This document shows positions 1 to 8,939 of a DNA stretch of 64,000 bases, piece after piece (position 1 is the stretch's first letter; each line of letters starts with the position of its first letter). This DNA is from Enhygromyxa salina (GTDB taxonomy: Bacteria > Myxococcota_A > Polyangia > Nannocystales > Nannocystaceae), in NCBI RefSeq assembly GCF_000737335.2, contig NZ_JMCC02000058.1, forward strand, positions 1 through 64,000, written 5' to 3'. The position numbers and the translations under genes are program-made. The notes under the pieces were generated by a model. The model searched no databases and had not been told where the DNA came from. It was given only the letters and a program-made list of their open reading frames with translations.

Positions 1-618
1 AATGATATTATTTGGTATGATCCACACAACGGTGAGATATCGTCGTGGCGGTGGACGGACCAGACCTTCAAGTTTGTTGCTAAAGGGCCCTCTGACACCG
101 GATCGCTGGGTCACGACAAGGGTGTCGAATACATGCCGATCGTCGGGGACTTCAACGGGGACGCGCTGACCGACATCTTCTGGTACTCGGCCGGTGATGG
201 GGCTGACCTCATGTGGTGGTCTCAGGGCGACGCAGACGGAATTTTCTTCGCGGCCTCAAGCGCCCAAGTTGCACATGATTATCGGCCATTTGTCGGCGAC
301 TTTGATGCCAACGGGATCGATGACATCCTCTGGTTCGCTGCCTACGCGGAGACCGTACACGTGACGTCGAAAATCTGGTACTTCACCGAAGACGAGACCT
401 ACACGTCTCGCGTCTTGTCGACTCACCGGGACTACAGCCCCTATGTAGCCGACTTCGATGACGACGGCTGCTCCGACATTCTATGGTACAAACCCGACGA
501 CCCAAACTTGGAGAGCCCGCTGTGGAGGTGCCTGCCCAACGACCTCGATTTCGCGTGCGAGCCACCACTCACCACGCCAGCTGGCACCTATCCCGTCGGT
601 TTCGGGGGAGCGTACTGA
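1..618 (+). CDS. FG-GAP/VCBS-repeat surface protein, C-terminal part
   Basis: The reading frame is open from the first base, so the start lies outside the window and only the last 205 residues are seen. Three repeats are visible, each with an acidic Asp-Gly loop followed by Asp-Ile-Leu/Phe-Trp-Tyr/Phe (GDFNGD..DIFWY, GDFDANG..DILWF, ADFDDDG..DILWY). This is the calcium-loop pattern of FG-GAP/VCBS beta-propeller repeats in exported proteins. The stop codon overlaps the ATG of the next lipoprotein gene by one base (TGATG), so the two are probably cotranslated. The function of the whole protein cannot be told from this piece; adhesion or carbohydrate binding is inference. Confidence 0.75.
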   Translation, partial: NDIIWYDPHNGEISSWRWTDQTFKFVAKGPSDTGSLGHDKGVEYMPIVGDFNGDALTDIFWYSAGDGADLMWWSQGDADGIFFAASSAQVAHDYRPFVGDFDANGIDDILWFAAYAETVHVTSKIWYFTEDETYTSRVLSTHRDYSPYVADFDDDGCSDILWYKPDDPNLESPLWRCLPNDLDFACEPPLTTPAGTYPVGFGGAY

Positions 619-995
619 TGCGGCGTGATGCTCTGATTCTGTTGACGCTTCTGGCGGCGTGTAGCGCCCGCCCAATCGACTCCGACTGTGACGGCATGTG
701 CCAACCCGCCGGGCCCAACTTCCCAGGCGTCGGTGAGTGCAAGGCCGGCGCCTGCACCCCAACCTATGCCGAATGCTCCGTGATGAGTGACATCTCGACC
801 TGCGCCGAGGCTTGCGAGGCGCAAGGGAGCTCGTGTGTCGCCAACGGGTGTGGGGGGTATACGTACCGGCTCTACTACGACATCACGTTGTGCGAGGATC
901 CTGATCGCACCGGACTTCTGTTCGAACGCGAGTGCGACGAGCCTATCGAGTGGCAGCTCAACGACACGGTCAAGTGCTGCTGCGAGCAGGAGTAG
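618..995 (+). CDS. small Cys-rich lipoprotein, tandem copy 1
   Basis: A 125-residue protein with a lipoprotein signal peptide (hydrophobic segment, lipobox LAAC, Cys at about 15). The mature part has more than a dozen cysteines, including CDGMC, GECKAGAC, CVANGC and a terminal CCC. ATG 618 is chosen because it overlaps the upstream stop and starts a clean signal peptide; an in-frame extension upstream has no such signal. The next gene is a near-identical tandem copy. A third, more diverged member is at 23697-24239 with the same spacing of STCxExC, CVANGC and a final CCC. No known function; a disulfide-stabilised outer-membrane lipoprotein is the likely state. Confidence 0.75.
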   Translation: MRRDALILLTLLAACSARPIDSDCDGMCQPAGPNFPGVGECKAGACTPTYAECSVMSDISTCAEACEAQGSSCVANGCGGYTYRLYYDITLCEDPDRTGLLFERECDEPIEWQLNDTVKCCCEQE

Positions 996-1001
996 GGGCG
1001 G

Positions 1002-1385
1002 ATGGTGAGCAGGCAGACGATTGCAGTGTTGAGCCTCCTGGTGGCGGCGTGCAGCGCCCGCCCGATCGACTCCGACTGCGACGGCATGTGCCAACCCGCC
1101 GGCCCCAACTTCCCGGGCGTCGGCGAGTGCAAGGCCGGCGCCTGCACCCCAACCTATGCCGAATGTTCCGTGATGAGTGACATCTCGACCTGCGCCGAGG
1201 CTTGCGAGGCGCAAGGGAGCTCGTGTGTCGCCAACGGGTGTGGGGGGTATACCTACCGAATTTACTACGATATCTCCCTATGTGAGGATCCAGATCGCAC
1301 CGGCATCGAGATCGAGCACGAGTGCGACGAGCCCATCGAGTGGCAGTTCAACAGCACGGTCAAGTGCTGCTGCGAGCAGGAGTAG
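1002..1385 (+). CDS. small Cys-rich lipoprotein, tandem copy 2
   Basis: A 127-residue paralogue lying six bases after copy 1. The signal peptide differs (lipobox VAAC, Cys about 17). From the residue after the lipobox through the CVANGC motif the two proteins are identical and their DNA differs at only a few bases. They diverge again in a short stretch before the shared CDEPIEW and terminal CCCEQE. This mosaic of near-identical core and diverged ends points to recent duplication or gene conversion. Function unknown; probably cotranscribed with the upstream surface-protein gene. Confidence 0.75.
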   Translation: MVSRQTIAVLSLLVAACSARPIDSDCDGMCQPAGPNFPGVGECKAGACTPTYAECSVMSDISTCAEACEAQGSSCVANGCGGYTYRIYYDISLCEDPDRTGIEIEHECDEPIEWQFNSTVKCCCEQE

Positions 1386-1388
1386 GGC

Positions 1389-2792
1389 TCAGCGGACCCG
1401 CACGCGGTACAGCGGCACCGCTTCGGTCACGCCCTTGAGCGCTCGCAGCTCGCGGTGCAGCTCGCCAAACTCCGTCAGCGAGGCCGCCACCGCCTGATCC
1501 TCGCGCACGTCCTCCCAGATCGCTTCGGTCAGGCACAGCTCGTTGCCCGCCGCCTCGTTCTGGACCCGCGCGGCGATGTTCACGGTCTGACCAAAGTAAT
1601 CGACCATGTCGTTTTGATTGACGACAATGCACGATCCGCGATGCAGCCCCACCTTGGGCTGCAGCTCGCCGTGGTCGTTCAAGATGATCTGCAGCCCGGC
1701 CCGGACCCCGTCGGCCGGATGATTGAACGAAGCCATGATCGCGTCGCCCATGGTCTTGACCACGACGCCCCCGCAGCGGGTCACGATCTGCGCCATCGAC
1801 TCGAACGACTCGGTCACCAGCTCGAACGCGGCGTTGTCACCGATCAGGTCGTACATGGCCGTGGAGCCGCGCAGATCCGTGAACAGCAAGGTGCAGTCCT
1901 TGACCGGAATCCCCGTACCCGGGCGCACCACCTCGGTGCCCAAGCAGCGCCGAAACTCGGGGTTGTTGAGCAGCCGGCGCCCGTTGAGGTGCGGCAGGTA
2001 GTCAAAGTAGGTCACGATCGGCGTGAAGTACTTCAACACCCGGACCCGCGCTTGGGTTGAATTGCGCAAGGTCAAGCGCACCGGCCCAGGCGCGAGCTCT
2101 GGCCGGGGCTCGAACGCGCGATCACGATAGTCGAGGGTGAGCTCGCGGACCTCGGTGGTTGGCGCGCCGAATGTCGTGATCATCGTGCGCGGGTGCCCGA
2201 CCACCCAGCCTTCTTCGGGAATGTCGAGCTCGAACACTTGCTCGCTGTTGGGCTCGAGCCAGGTCAACACCAGGACTTGCTCGCGCAAGAAGCTGGTCAG
2301 CGTCTTGTCGAGCCCGCGGATCACGATGTCGCGCGAGAACCGAAACCGAAAGAAGTAGTCCTCGTGCGAGAGCGAGTCGGGCGCGTGAAACCGCAGCGCC
2401 CGGATGCTTGGGACCACCGTGAACGCGATCTCCACGTTCTCGTCGAGGTTGGCCGCCGAGCTGCGCGCGCACGAATCACAGTAAAAGTCGCGATCGAGCT
2501 GCGCGAGCCCGCCACGATTGGCCACGAGCTCACCGCAGCCACAGCAGCGCAGGCTCCAGTCGATCTGCATCAGGCCCGCGCGCGCGGCGTGCAAGAACAG
2601 CTCGATGCCAAGCTCGGGGGTGTGGCCGCGGGTGGTCGCGTAGCTGACCGGGTTGATCTGAAACACCGCCTCGTCGGTGCCTTCGCGGATCAGCTCGCCC
2701 AGCTGCTCGATCAGCCCGGCCGGCCACGCGCGCGCCCCCTCGAGCTGGGAGAGCGCCTCGCTGAGCTGCGTCGTGTCGACCGTGATGGACAT
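1389..2792 (-). CDS. class III adenylate/guanylate cyclase with DUF5939-like N-terminus
   Basis: A 467-residue soluble protein. The C-terminal ~180 residues form a class III nucleotide cyclase domain. Visible motifs are FTDLRGST (first metal Asp, about 302), VKTMGDAIMASF (second metal Asp, about 347) and VNIAARVQ (transition-state Asn/Arg, about 402). The residues needed for catalysis are present, so it should make cAMP or cGMP. The N-terminal half has a CxxC...CxxC zinc-ribbon-like pair and resembles the DUF5939 region often found ahead of such cyclases in myxobacteria. ATG 2792 is used; a GTG at 2813 would overlap the stop of the upstream ChaC-like gene and is a real alternative. Confidence 0.85.
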   Translation of the reverse strand: MSITVDTTQLSEALSQLEGARAWPAGLIEQLGELIREGTDEAVFQINPVSYATTRGHTPELGIELFLHAARAGLMQIDWSLRCCGCGELVANRGGLAQLDRDFYCDSCARSSAANLDENVEIAFTVVPSIRALRFHAPDSLSHEDYFFRFRFSRDIVIRGLDKTLTSFLREQVLVLTWLEPNSEQVFELDIPEEGWVVGHPRTMITTFGAPTTEVRELTLDYRDRAFEPRPELAPGPVRLTLRNSTQARVRVLKYFTPIVTYFDYLPHLNGRRLLNNPEFRRCLGTEVVRPGTGIPVKDCTLLFTDLRGSTAMYDLIGDNAAFELVTESFESMAQIVTRCGGVVVKTMGDAIMASFNHPADGVRAGLQIILNDHGELQPKVGLHRGSCIVVNQNDMVDYFGQTVNIAARVQNEAAGNELCLTEAIWEDVREDQAVAASLTEFGELHRELRALKGVTEAVPLYRVRVR

Positions 2793-2809
2793 GATCTCAC
2801 GCGACCATA

Positions 2810-3358
2810 TCACCGCTCGCCGACTCGCTCGCGCACCAACTCCGCGAGCGCCGCCACGTGATCATCGGGCCCGCCCATCTCGTTCAGCGCGTCGTGCAGG
2901 CGCAGCAGGTACTCGACGTTCGCGCCGCTTGGCCCGACGCTCGCGAGGATCTGCGCGGCGATCTGTTCGAGCGGCGCGTCGCCAAGCCACTCGGGGTTGC
3001 TGGGGGTCGCCAGGTACACCAGCACGTCGCGGATCTGCCCGCCCGCGTGGGTCACCGCCACGCGCTCGCGCGCGTAGCCGCCCTGCTCGCGGTGGTCCAA
3101 GCCCGCGAGCACCTCGCGCTCACTGCCGGGCTCGACCCGGTACACGGTGCCCCAGCAGCGCTGGTCCGGGGCGGCGGGCAACAGCGTCACGACCCGTCCA
3201 GGCGCCCCAGGTACGCCCCGATGGTCCGTCGACCCTTGCCAGAACCGCCGGGCAAAGCCGCGCACGAAGCCCGGGTGGCGCTCGACGTGGGGAAACGCGG
3301 GCCGCCAGACCAGCGAGCCGTATCCGAAGATCCAAAGCGGTGCTGCGTCGGCGGACAT
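2810..3358 (-). CDS. ChaC-like gamma-glutamylcyclotransferase
   Basis: A 182-residue protein starting with the family hallmark FGYGSLVWRP (glycine-rich substrate loop). Further on it has WQGSTDHRG and LDHREQGGY, which contains the presumed catalytic Glu. Length and motifs fit the glutathione-specific ChaC branch, which releases 5-oxoproline and Cys-Gly from glutathione in the cytoplasm. The gene is just upstream of the cyclase and nearly overlaps it, so they may form an operon. The functional link is unclear. Confidence 0.85.
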   Translation of the reverse strand: MSADAAPLWIFGYGSLVWRPAFPHVERHPGFVRGFARRFWQGSTDHRGVPGAPGRVVTLLPAAPDQRCWGTVYRVEPGSEREVLAGLDHREQGGYARERVAVTHAGGQIRDVLVYLATPSNPEWLGDAPLEQIAAQILASVGPSGANVEYLLRLHDALNEMGGPDDHVAALAELVRERVGER

Positions 3359-3387
3359 GGACCAACATCTTAATCTACACTCCGCCC

Positions 3388-4368
3388 ATGCCCCACCGTC
3401 GCAGGCCGCCCACGCCGGTGGCGCTGGTCTTGGCCCTCGCTTGTGGCGCGCTGTTCAGTGGCTGCCGCCGCCCGCCCACGACCAGCGAAGAGCCGGATCA
3501 GTCCCCAGTCGAGGTCGCGGACGAAAAGATCGACGCGCCCGGGATCTGCTCGGCGGGTTGTCGTCGGCTCGAGCGCTGCGTGCCCGAGCTCGCCAGCGAC
3601 GTCGACAGCGACCCCACCGAGATCGTCGCGCGCCTCGCCCAGGCCTGCGAGCCAGCGTGCGCGAGCTTTGAAGATCGCAGCTCGAGCCTGGCCCTGCGCG
3701 ACTGCCTGAAGCTCGACTCGTGCAACGCCTACTGGGGCTGCGTCGGGACCCCCAGCGTGCGCTCGTGGCTGGCCGCGGTCGCGCCGGTTGGCGATCGCAG
3801 CTGCACCAACTTGTGCAGCCAGGCCAGCGCCTGCGCGATCGCCAAGGTCTGCGAGTCGGACGCTGGCGCCCGCAAGCCCCGAACCACCAAGCCAGACGGC
3901 GGCGAAGAGCTCGCGCTCGATCCCGTGTGCATGCAGGACGAGGCCCACCGCAACGAGCTCGACGAGACCTGCCTGCTGCAGTGCGAGACCACCCCGGAAG
4001 CCAGCCAAGCGCGGGCGGAGCTGATCGGTTGCATCGACCACGCCTCGTGCGAGGGCATGCTGAGCTGCCTCAACAGCTGGGCGGAGACCGACTACGGCGA
4101 TCCCGGCGGGCTGACCCCGGGGATCAGCAAGACCTGCGACGCGTTTTGTACCCGCGCGATCGTCTGCGGCGCCGAGCAAGAGAGCGTGGAGCTCGAGCCC
4201 GAGGAGCTCGCCGAGCTCAAGCAGGTCATGACCAGCACCTATGTGGAGTGCGCCGTGCAGTGCGGCAAGGATCTCGACAGCGGCGACGAGCCCGTGCGCG
4301 CGTCGTTCGAGACCTGCACGGCCTCCGAGACCTGCGAGGCCTTCACCACCTGCGCGCTCGAAGTTTAG
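3388..4368 (+). CDS. Cys-rich lipoprotein, hypothetical
   Basis: A 326-residue protein with an Arg-rich n-region, hydrophobic core and lipobox FSGC (Cys 26). The mature part has many evenly spaced cysteines in CxxxC and CxxxxxC pairs (for example CSAGCRRLERC, CASFED, CDAFCTRAIVC), suggesting three or four repeats of a small disulfide-bonded unit. ATG 3388 is chosen because it begins the signal peptide; the open frame upstream is antisense to the ChaC-like gene. I do not recognise the family. It is divergent from the ChaC-like gene, with 29 bases between the starts. Confidence 0.7.
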   Translation: MPHRRRPPTPVALVLALACGALFSGCRRPPTTSEEPDQSPVEVADEKIDAPGICSAGCRRLERCVPELASDVDSDPTEIVARLAQACEPACASFEDRSSSLALRDCLKLDSCNAYWGCVGTPSVRSWLAAVAPVGDRSCTNLCSQASACAIAKVCESDAGARKPRTTKPDGGEELALDPVCMQDEAHRNELDETCLLQCETTPEASQARAELIGCIDHASCEGMLSCLNSWAETDYGDPGGLTPGISKTCDAFCTRAIVCGAEQESVELEPEELAELKQVMTSTYVECAVQCGKDLDSGDEPVRASFETCTASETCEAFTTCALEV

Positions 4369-4405
4369 GTCGAGCCCAGGCAAGCCCAGACTGCTGTAGG
4401 GCCGC

Positions 4406-4429
4406 CAGGCGAGCGTTTGGGCTCGCCTG
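4406..4429 (+). terminator. hairpin between lipoprotein and glycerate kinase genes
   Basis: A perfect 9-bp inverted repeat (CAGGCGAGC / GCTCGCCTG) with a six-base loop, 37 bases after the lipoprotein stop. No T-run follows, so it is a terminator-like or transcript-stabilising hairpin rather than a classic intrinsic terminator. Confidence 0.4.
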
Positions 4430-4469
4430 CCAGGTTCGGAGCACGGCCCCCGCGAGCGCTTACGGTACG

Positions 4470-5924
4470 ATGCCGCCAACGATGCAGGTTGAAGCATGGA
4501 TCGAGCGGCTGTTGGCAGACAGCCCATGCCTGACGCGAGCGCCCCACACCCGCGCGCTCGCCCACGTCGCCGCGCACGCGCTGGCGGCCGTCGACCCGCG
4601 CGCCTGCGTGCTGCGCCACACCCATCGGCTGATCAAGCCCCACGGTGAGGCGGCGGTCGTCGGCGAGTTCGTGTTTGATCTGGCCGCCAACCCCAGCGCG
4701 CCGGGTGAGGCCGAGCATGGTCGCATCTTCGTGTTCGGCGCGGGCAAGGCGAGCGCGGCGATGACCGAGGCGATCGTCGAGCGCTTTGGTGATCGGGTCG
4801 CGGGCGGGGTCGTGATCGTCAAGCACGCCAGCGCCCACCCGAGCGGTCGGATCGGCCCGGTCGAGATCGTGGTTGGAGATCACCCGATCCCCGGCGCCGC
4901 CACGGCTGCGGCCACCGCCCGCCTGCGCGCCCAGGCTCGCTTGGTTGGGCCGCGGGATCTGGTCTTGTGTCCGATCTCGGGCGGGGCGTCGGCGCTGCTG
5001 AGCGAGCCAACCTTGGCGGGCGCCGACTGGAGCGCGCTGACTCACCACCTGCTGGGCCGCGACGTGTCGATCCAGGCGATCAACAAGCTCCGCCGTCGGT
5101 TCGACACGCTCAAGGCCGGCGGGCTCGCGCGGCTGCTGTGTCCGGCGACCGTCGTCAGCCTGATCGTCTCGGATGTCGTTGGCGACGAGCTCGCGCTGAT
5201 CGGCTCGGGGCCGACGGTCTACGCCGAAGCCGACGACGATCAGGCCCACGCGGCGCTGCTGGTCGAGCTTGGTGATCGGCTGCGGGGCCTGGACGCGCCC
5301 CTGCTCGCCGCGCTGCGAGAGCCGCCACCGCTGGCCCCATGGCCCACGACGCCAGCGGGTCGTCCGCAGGGCGTGTACCAGGTGCTCGTCGCCCGCAACG
5401 GCGACGCCCGCGAGGCTGCCTGCAGGGCCGCGCGTGCGCAGGGGCTGGACAGCATCGTGCTGCTTCCCATGCTCGGCGGGCCAGCGGCCAACGAGGGCCG
5501 AAGGCTCGCGCAGCTGTTGGCCGACACGCCCGCGGATCTTCCAGTCGCGGCGCCGTTTTGTCTGATCACCGGTGGCGAGACCACCGTCGAGCTGAGCACC
5601 GCGAACAACTCTGAGACTGGGACTGAGACCGGGGCGGGCGGTCGCAATCAAGAGCTCGCGCTCGCGGCGATCGAGGGCCTCGCGGGCCTGCCGGGGGTCG
5701 CCCTGCTCACGCTGGCCACCGACGGCGAAGACGGCCCCACCGACGCCGCAGGTGCGCTGGTCACCGGCGAGTCGCTCGCCCGCGCCCGCGCGGCCGGGTT
5801 GGACGTCGCAGCCGCGCTCGCGCGACACGACAGCCACGGCGTGTTCGCGCCGCTCGGTGACCTGGTGCGCACCGGGCCAACCGGCACCAACGTCTGCGAT
5901 CTGGCGTTCTTGCTCCGCACTTAG
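4470..5924 (+). CDS. glycerate 2-kinase (MOFRL family)
   Basis: A 484-residue protein of the glycerate-2-kinase / MOFRL family, which phosphorylates D-glycerate to 2-phosphoglycerate. The N-terminal part has the HTHRLIKPHGEAA region, GAGKASAAM and GGASALL loops and KLRRRFDTLKAGGLARL. The C-terminal MOFRL domain has GGETTVE, GGRNQELAL and the acidic TDGEDGPTDAAGA motif. Length is normal or slightly long. ATG 4470 is used; ATG 4482 is an alternative start. A D-2-hydroxyacid dehydrogenase lies 6 kb away, and together they could serve a hydroxypyruvate/glycerate route (inference). Confidence 0.88.
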   Translation: MPPTMQVEAWIERLLADSPCLTRAPHTRALAHVAAHALAAVDPRACVLRHTHRLIKPHGEAAVVGEFVFDLAANPSAPGEAEHGRIFVFGAGKASAAMTEAIVERFGDRVAGGVVIVKHASAHPSGRIGPVEIVVGDHPIPGAATAAATARLRAQARLVGPRDLVLCPISGGASALLSEPTLAGADWSALTHHLLGRDVSIQAINKLRRRFDTLKAGGLARLLCPATVVSLIVSDVVGDELALIGSGPTVYAEADDDQAHAALLVELGDRLRGLDAPLLAALREPPPLAPWPTTPAGRPQGVYQVLVARNGDAREAACRAARAQGLDSIVLLPMLGGPAANEGRRLAQLLADTPADLPVAAPFCLITGGETTVELSTANNSETGTETGAGGRNQELALAAIEGLAGLPGVALLTLATDGEDGPTDAAGALVTGESLARARAAGLDVAAALARHDSHGVFAPLGDLVRTGPTGTNVCDLAFLLRT

Positions 5925-6009
5925 GCCGCGGCTGCGCGCCGCTCACTGGCGCCGAAGGGGGTTGCTGGGTATACCCCTGCGCTCCCCCGACGCCATCGAG
6001 TAGGGCCCC

Positions 6010-7860
6010 ATGGAAGACGCAAGCCACAACGACCTCTCGGCCGAAGAAGCCGAACTCTACCGAATTCGCCACAGCCTCGCGCATGTGCTCGCGCAGGCGG
6101 TGCTCGAGCTGCGTCCGGGGACCACCTTGGGGTTTGGCCCGCCGATCGCCGACGGCTTCTACTACGACTTCGTGCTCAGCGAGCCGCTGACCGAGGCGGA
6201 GCTGCCCGAGCTCGAGAAAAAGATGAAGCACATCATCAAGCGCGGGCAAAAATTCGAGCGCGAGGATCTCCCGGCGCAAGAGGCGTTCCGCCTGATCGGC
6301 GAGGACATGCAAGAGCCCTACAAGCTCGAGTACGCCCGCGAGCTCGTCGAAAAGAACGGCCTCGAGACCCTGTCTTTCTACAAGAACGGCCCATTCCTCG
6401 ACATGTGCGAGGGCCCCCACGTCGACAGCACGCGGCAGCTCCCGGCCGGGGCGTTCAAGCTGCGCAGCATCGCCGGCGCCTACTGGCGCGGCAACAGCGA
6501 CAACGTGCAGATGACCCGGATCTACGCGTGGGCCTACAAGACCCCCGAAGAGCTGCAGGCCCGCATCAAAGAGCACAAGCTCGCGCTCGCCAACGACCAC
6601 AAAAAGCTGGGCCGCGATCTAGATATTTTTCACATCGACGACGAGATCGGCAAGGGCCTGCCGCTGTGGCTGCCCAACGGCACGGTGATCCGCGATGAGC
6701 TCGAGAAGCTGGCCCGCGAGCTCGAGTTCAAAGACGGCTACGAGCGCGTCGTGACCCCACAGTTGGCCAAGGTCGGGCTCTACTACCGCACCGGTCACCT
6801 GCCCTACTACGCCAATGGCATGTTTCCCTTCCTCGAGCTCAAAGAGCGCCACGAGGTCGAGGGCGGTGAGGTCGAAGAGGTCGTCGAGCAGTACGCCCTC
6901 AAGCCCATGAACTGCCCGCATCACCACAAGATCTTCGCCGCCCGGCCGCGCAGCTATCGCGACCTGCCGCTGCGCCTGGCGGAGTACGGCAATTGTTATC
7001 GCTACGAAGAGTCGGGCGCGCTGTCGGGCCTGCTGCGGGTCCGCGGCATGTGCATGAACGACGCCCACATCTATTGTACCGAGGAGCAGATCGGCGACGA
7101 GTTCAAGAAGGTCATGGATCTGCATCGTCGGGTCTATGAAATCCTGGGCTTGCAAGACAACTATTGGATGCGGCTCTCGACCTGGGATCCCGACGATCCC
7201 AAGGGCAAGGACAAGTACGTCGACATGCCCGAGGCGTGGGAGGCCTCGACCCGGCACATTCGCGCGGCGATGGACGAGATCGGCATGCCCTACCGCGAGG
7301 TCAAGGGCGAGGGCGCCTTCTACGGGCCCAAGATCGACGTCCAGTTCCGCACGGTCACCGGCCGCGAAGAGACGGCCAGCACCAACCAGCTGGACTTCTG
7401 CGTGCCCGCGCGGCTGGGGCTGGTGTACACCAACGCCAACGATGAAGAGGTCCACCCCTGGGTGCTCCACCGCGCGCCGCTGGGCACCCACGAGCGGTTT
7501 GTGGCGTTCTTGATCGAGCACTATGGTGGCGCGTTTCCGACGTGGCTGGCGCCGGAGCAGGTCCGCGTCATGCCGGTCGCCGCGCCGTTCGCCGGCTACG
7601 CGCAAAAGCTGGTCGACGAGCTGCGCAGCGATTTCGTGCGGGCCCGCCCGGATCTCTCGGCCGACACGCTCAACAAGCGAATTCGCACCGCCCAGACCAG
7701 CAAGATCCCCAACACGCTGGTCGTCGGTGAGCGCGAAGAGCAAGACGGCTCGGTGACCCTGCGCCGCTACGGCAGCCGCGAGCAAGAGTCGATGCCCTTC
7801 GAGGAATTCCGGGCCCGGCTGCGCAAGGCGATCGCCACCCGCGCGATGGTTCTGGACTAG
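6010..7860 (+). CDS. thrS: threonyl-tRNA synthetase lacking the TGS domain
   Basis: Class II aminoacyl-tRNA synthetase, 616 residues, charging tRNA-Thr. The N-terminal editing domain is present (HSLAH at 21-25 and CEGPH at 133-137, the four editing residues). The catalytic core has the zinc ligands Cys302 (MNCPHH), His353 (NDAHIYC) and His487 (VLHRAPLG). The C-terminal anticodon-binding domain follows. The usual ~60-residue TGS domain is missing: the protein starts directly at the editing domain. The usual RVRGFTQDDAHIFC motif is replaced by RVRGMCMNDAHIYC. Upstream to the previous stop there are only 85 bases, so a missed TGS domain is unlikely. Essential housekeeping gene. Confidence 0.95.
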   Translation: MEDASHNDLSAEEAELYRIRHSLAHVLAQAVLELRPGTTLGFGPPIADGFYYDFVLSEPLTEAELPELEKKMKHIIKRGQKFEREDLPAQEAFRLIGEDMQEPYKLEYARELVEKNGLETLSFYKNGPFLDMCEGPHVDSTRQLPAGAFKLRSIAGAYWRGNSDNVQMTRIYAWAYKTPEELQARIKEHKLALANDHKKLGRDLDIFHIDDEIGKGLPLWLPNGTVIRDELEKLARELEFKDGYERVVTPQLAKVGLYYRTGHLPYYANGMFPFLELKERHEVEGGEVEEVVEQYALKPMNCPHHHKIFAARPRSYRDLPLRLAEYGNCYRYEESGALSGLLRVRGMCMNDAHIYCTEEQIGDEFKKVMDLHRRVYEILGLQDNYWMRLSTWDPDDPKGKDKYVDMPEAWEASTRHIRAAMDEIGMPYREVKGEGAFYGPKIDVQFRTVTGREETASTNQLDFCVPARLGLVYTNANDEEVHPWVLHRAPLGTHERFVAFLIEHYGGAFPTWLAPEQVRVMPVAAPFAGYAQKLVDELRSDFVRARPDLSADTLNKRIRTAQTSKIPNTLVVGEREEQDGSVTLRRYGSREQESMPFEEFRARLRKAIATRAMVLD

Positions 7861-7877
7861 TCGCTTCGGTGCGCGAG

Positions 7878-8912
7878 ATGGACCGCCTCACGATCACCCA
7901 GCCCGACGACTGGCACCTCCACCTGCGCGATGGGGATCGGCTGATCTCGGTCATCGCCGACACCGCCGCCCGGTTTGGCCGGGCGGTGGTGATGCCCAAC
8001 CTCAAGCCTCCGGTCGTGAGCGTGGCCATGGCGCTCGCTTACCGCGAGCGGATCTTGGCTGCGCGGCCGGCAGGCTCCGGGTTTGATCCCTTGATGACGC
8101 TGTACCTGACCGCGGACACGACCCCCGCGCAGATCCAGCAAGTCGCGGCGACGCCCGAGATCATCGGCGTCAAGCTCTACCCCGCGGGCGCAACCACCAA
8201 CTCCGAGGCCGGCGTGACCAGCCTCGACGCGCTCGCGCCGGTGTTCGAGGCGATGGCCGAGCACGCGGTCCCGCTGCTGATCCACGGCGAGAGCATTGAC
8301 CCGGCCGACGACGTGTTCGATCGCGAAGCCCGGTTTGTCGACGGCGCGCTCACGCGGCTGCGCGCCCGCCACGGCGCGCTGAAGATCGTGCTCGAGCACA
8401 TCACCACCGCCGACGCGGTCGCGTGGGTCAACGAGACCGGGCCGCTGACCGCGGCGACGATCACCGCCCACCACCTGCTGCTCAACCGCAACGCGATCTT
8501 CAACGGCGGGCTGCGGCCGCATCACTACTGCCTGCCCGTGCTCAAGCGCGAGCGTCACCGCGAGGCGCTGGTCCAGGCCGCGACCTCGGCCGCCAACACC
8601 GGCAAGTTCTTCTTGGGCACCGACAGCGCGCCGCACTCGATCGCGGCCAAGCACAGCGCTTGTGGCTGCGCGGGGATCTACACGGCCCACGCCGCGATCG
8701 AGCTCTACGCCGAGGTGTTCGAAGACGCCGGCGCGCTCGACCGGCTCGAGGCCTTCGCTAGTTTTCATGGGCCGGCGTTTTATGGGCTGCCCCGCAACCG
8801 CGCGACGCTGACCTTGGTCCGCGAGCCGTGGACGGTGCCGGACACCCTGAGCTTCGGCGACGAGCTGCTGGTCCCGCTGCGCGCCGGTGAGCGGGTTCGC
8901 TGGCGGGTCTGA
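7878..8912 (+). CDS. pyrC: dihydroorotase, type II
   Basis: A 344-residue class II dihydroorotase, cyclising carbamoyl-aspartate in pyrimidine synthesis. The binuclear zinc site is complete: HLH at 13-15, the carboxylated Lys in GVKLYPAG (about 99), His in LLIHGES (about 136), His in LEHIT (about 174) and Asp in LGTDSAPH (about 248). Length matches the E. coli enzyme. ATG 7878 is used; a GTG nine bases upstream is possible. It lies 17 bases after thrS in the same direction, so cotranscription is likely. Confidence 0.93.
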   Translation: MDRLTITQPDDWHLHLRDGDRLISVIADTAARFGRAVVMPNLKPPVVSVAMALAYRERILAARPAGSGFDPLMTLYLTADTTPAQIQQVAATPEIIGVKLYPAGATTNSEAGVTSLDALAPVFEAMAEHAVPLLIHGESIDPADDVFDREARFVDGALTRLRARHGALKIVLEHITTADAVAWVNETGPLTAATITAHHLLLNRNAIFNGGLRPHHYCLPVLKRERHREALVQAATSAANTGKFFLGTDSAPHSIAAKHSACGCAGIYTAHAAIELYAEVFEDAGALDRLEAFASFHGPAFYGLPRNRATLTLVREPWTVPDTLSFGDELLVPLRAGERVRWRV

Positions 8913-8939
8913 TCTCCGCGTCTGCTCCTTGGCGCCTGT

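Noticed and set aside
4365..5837. 490-codon minus-strand open frame opposite glycerate kinase
   Set aside because: Arg/Gly-rich shadow; the glycerate kinase motifs on the plus strand are clear.
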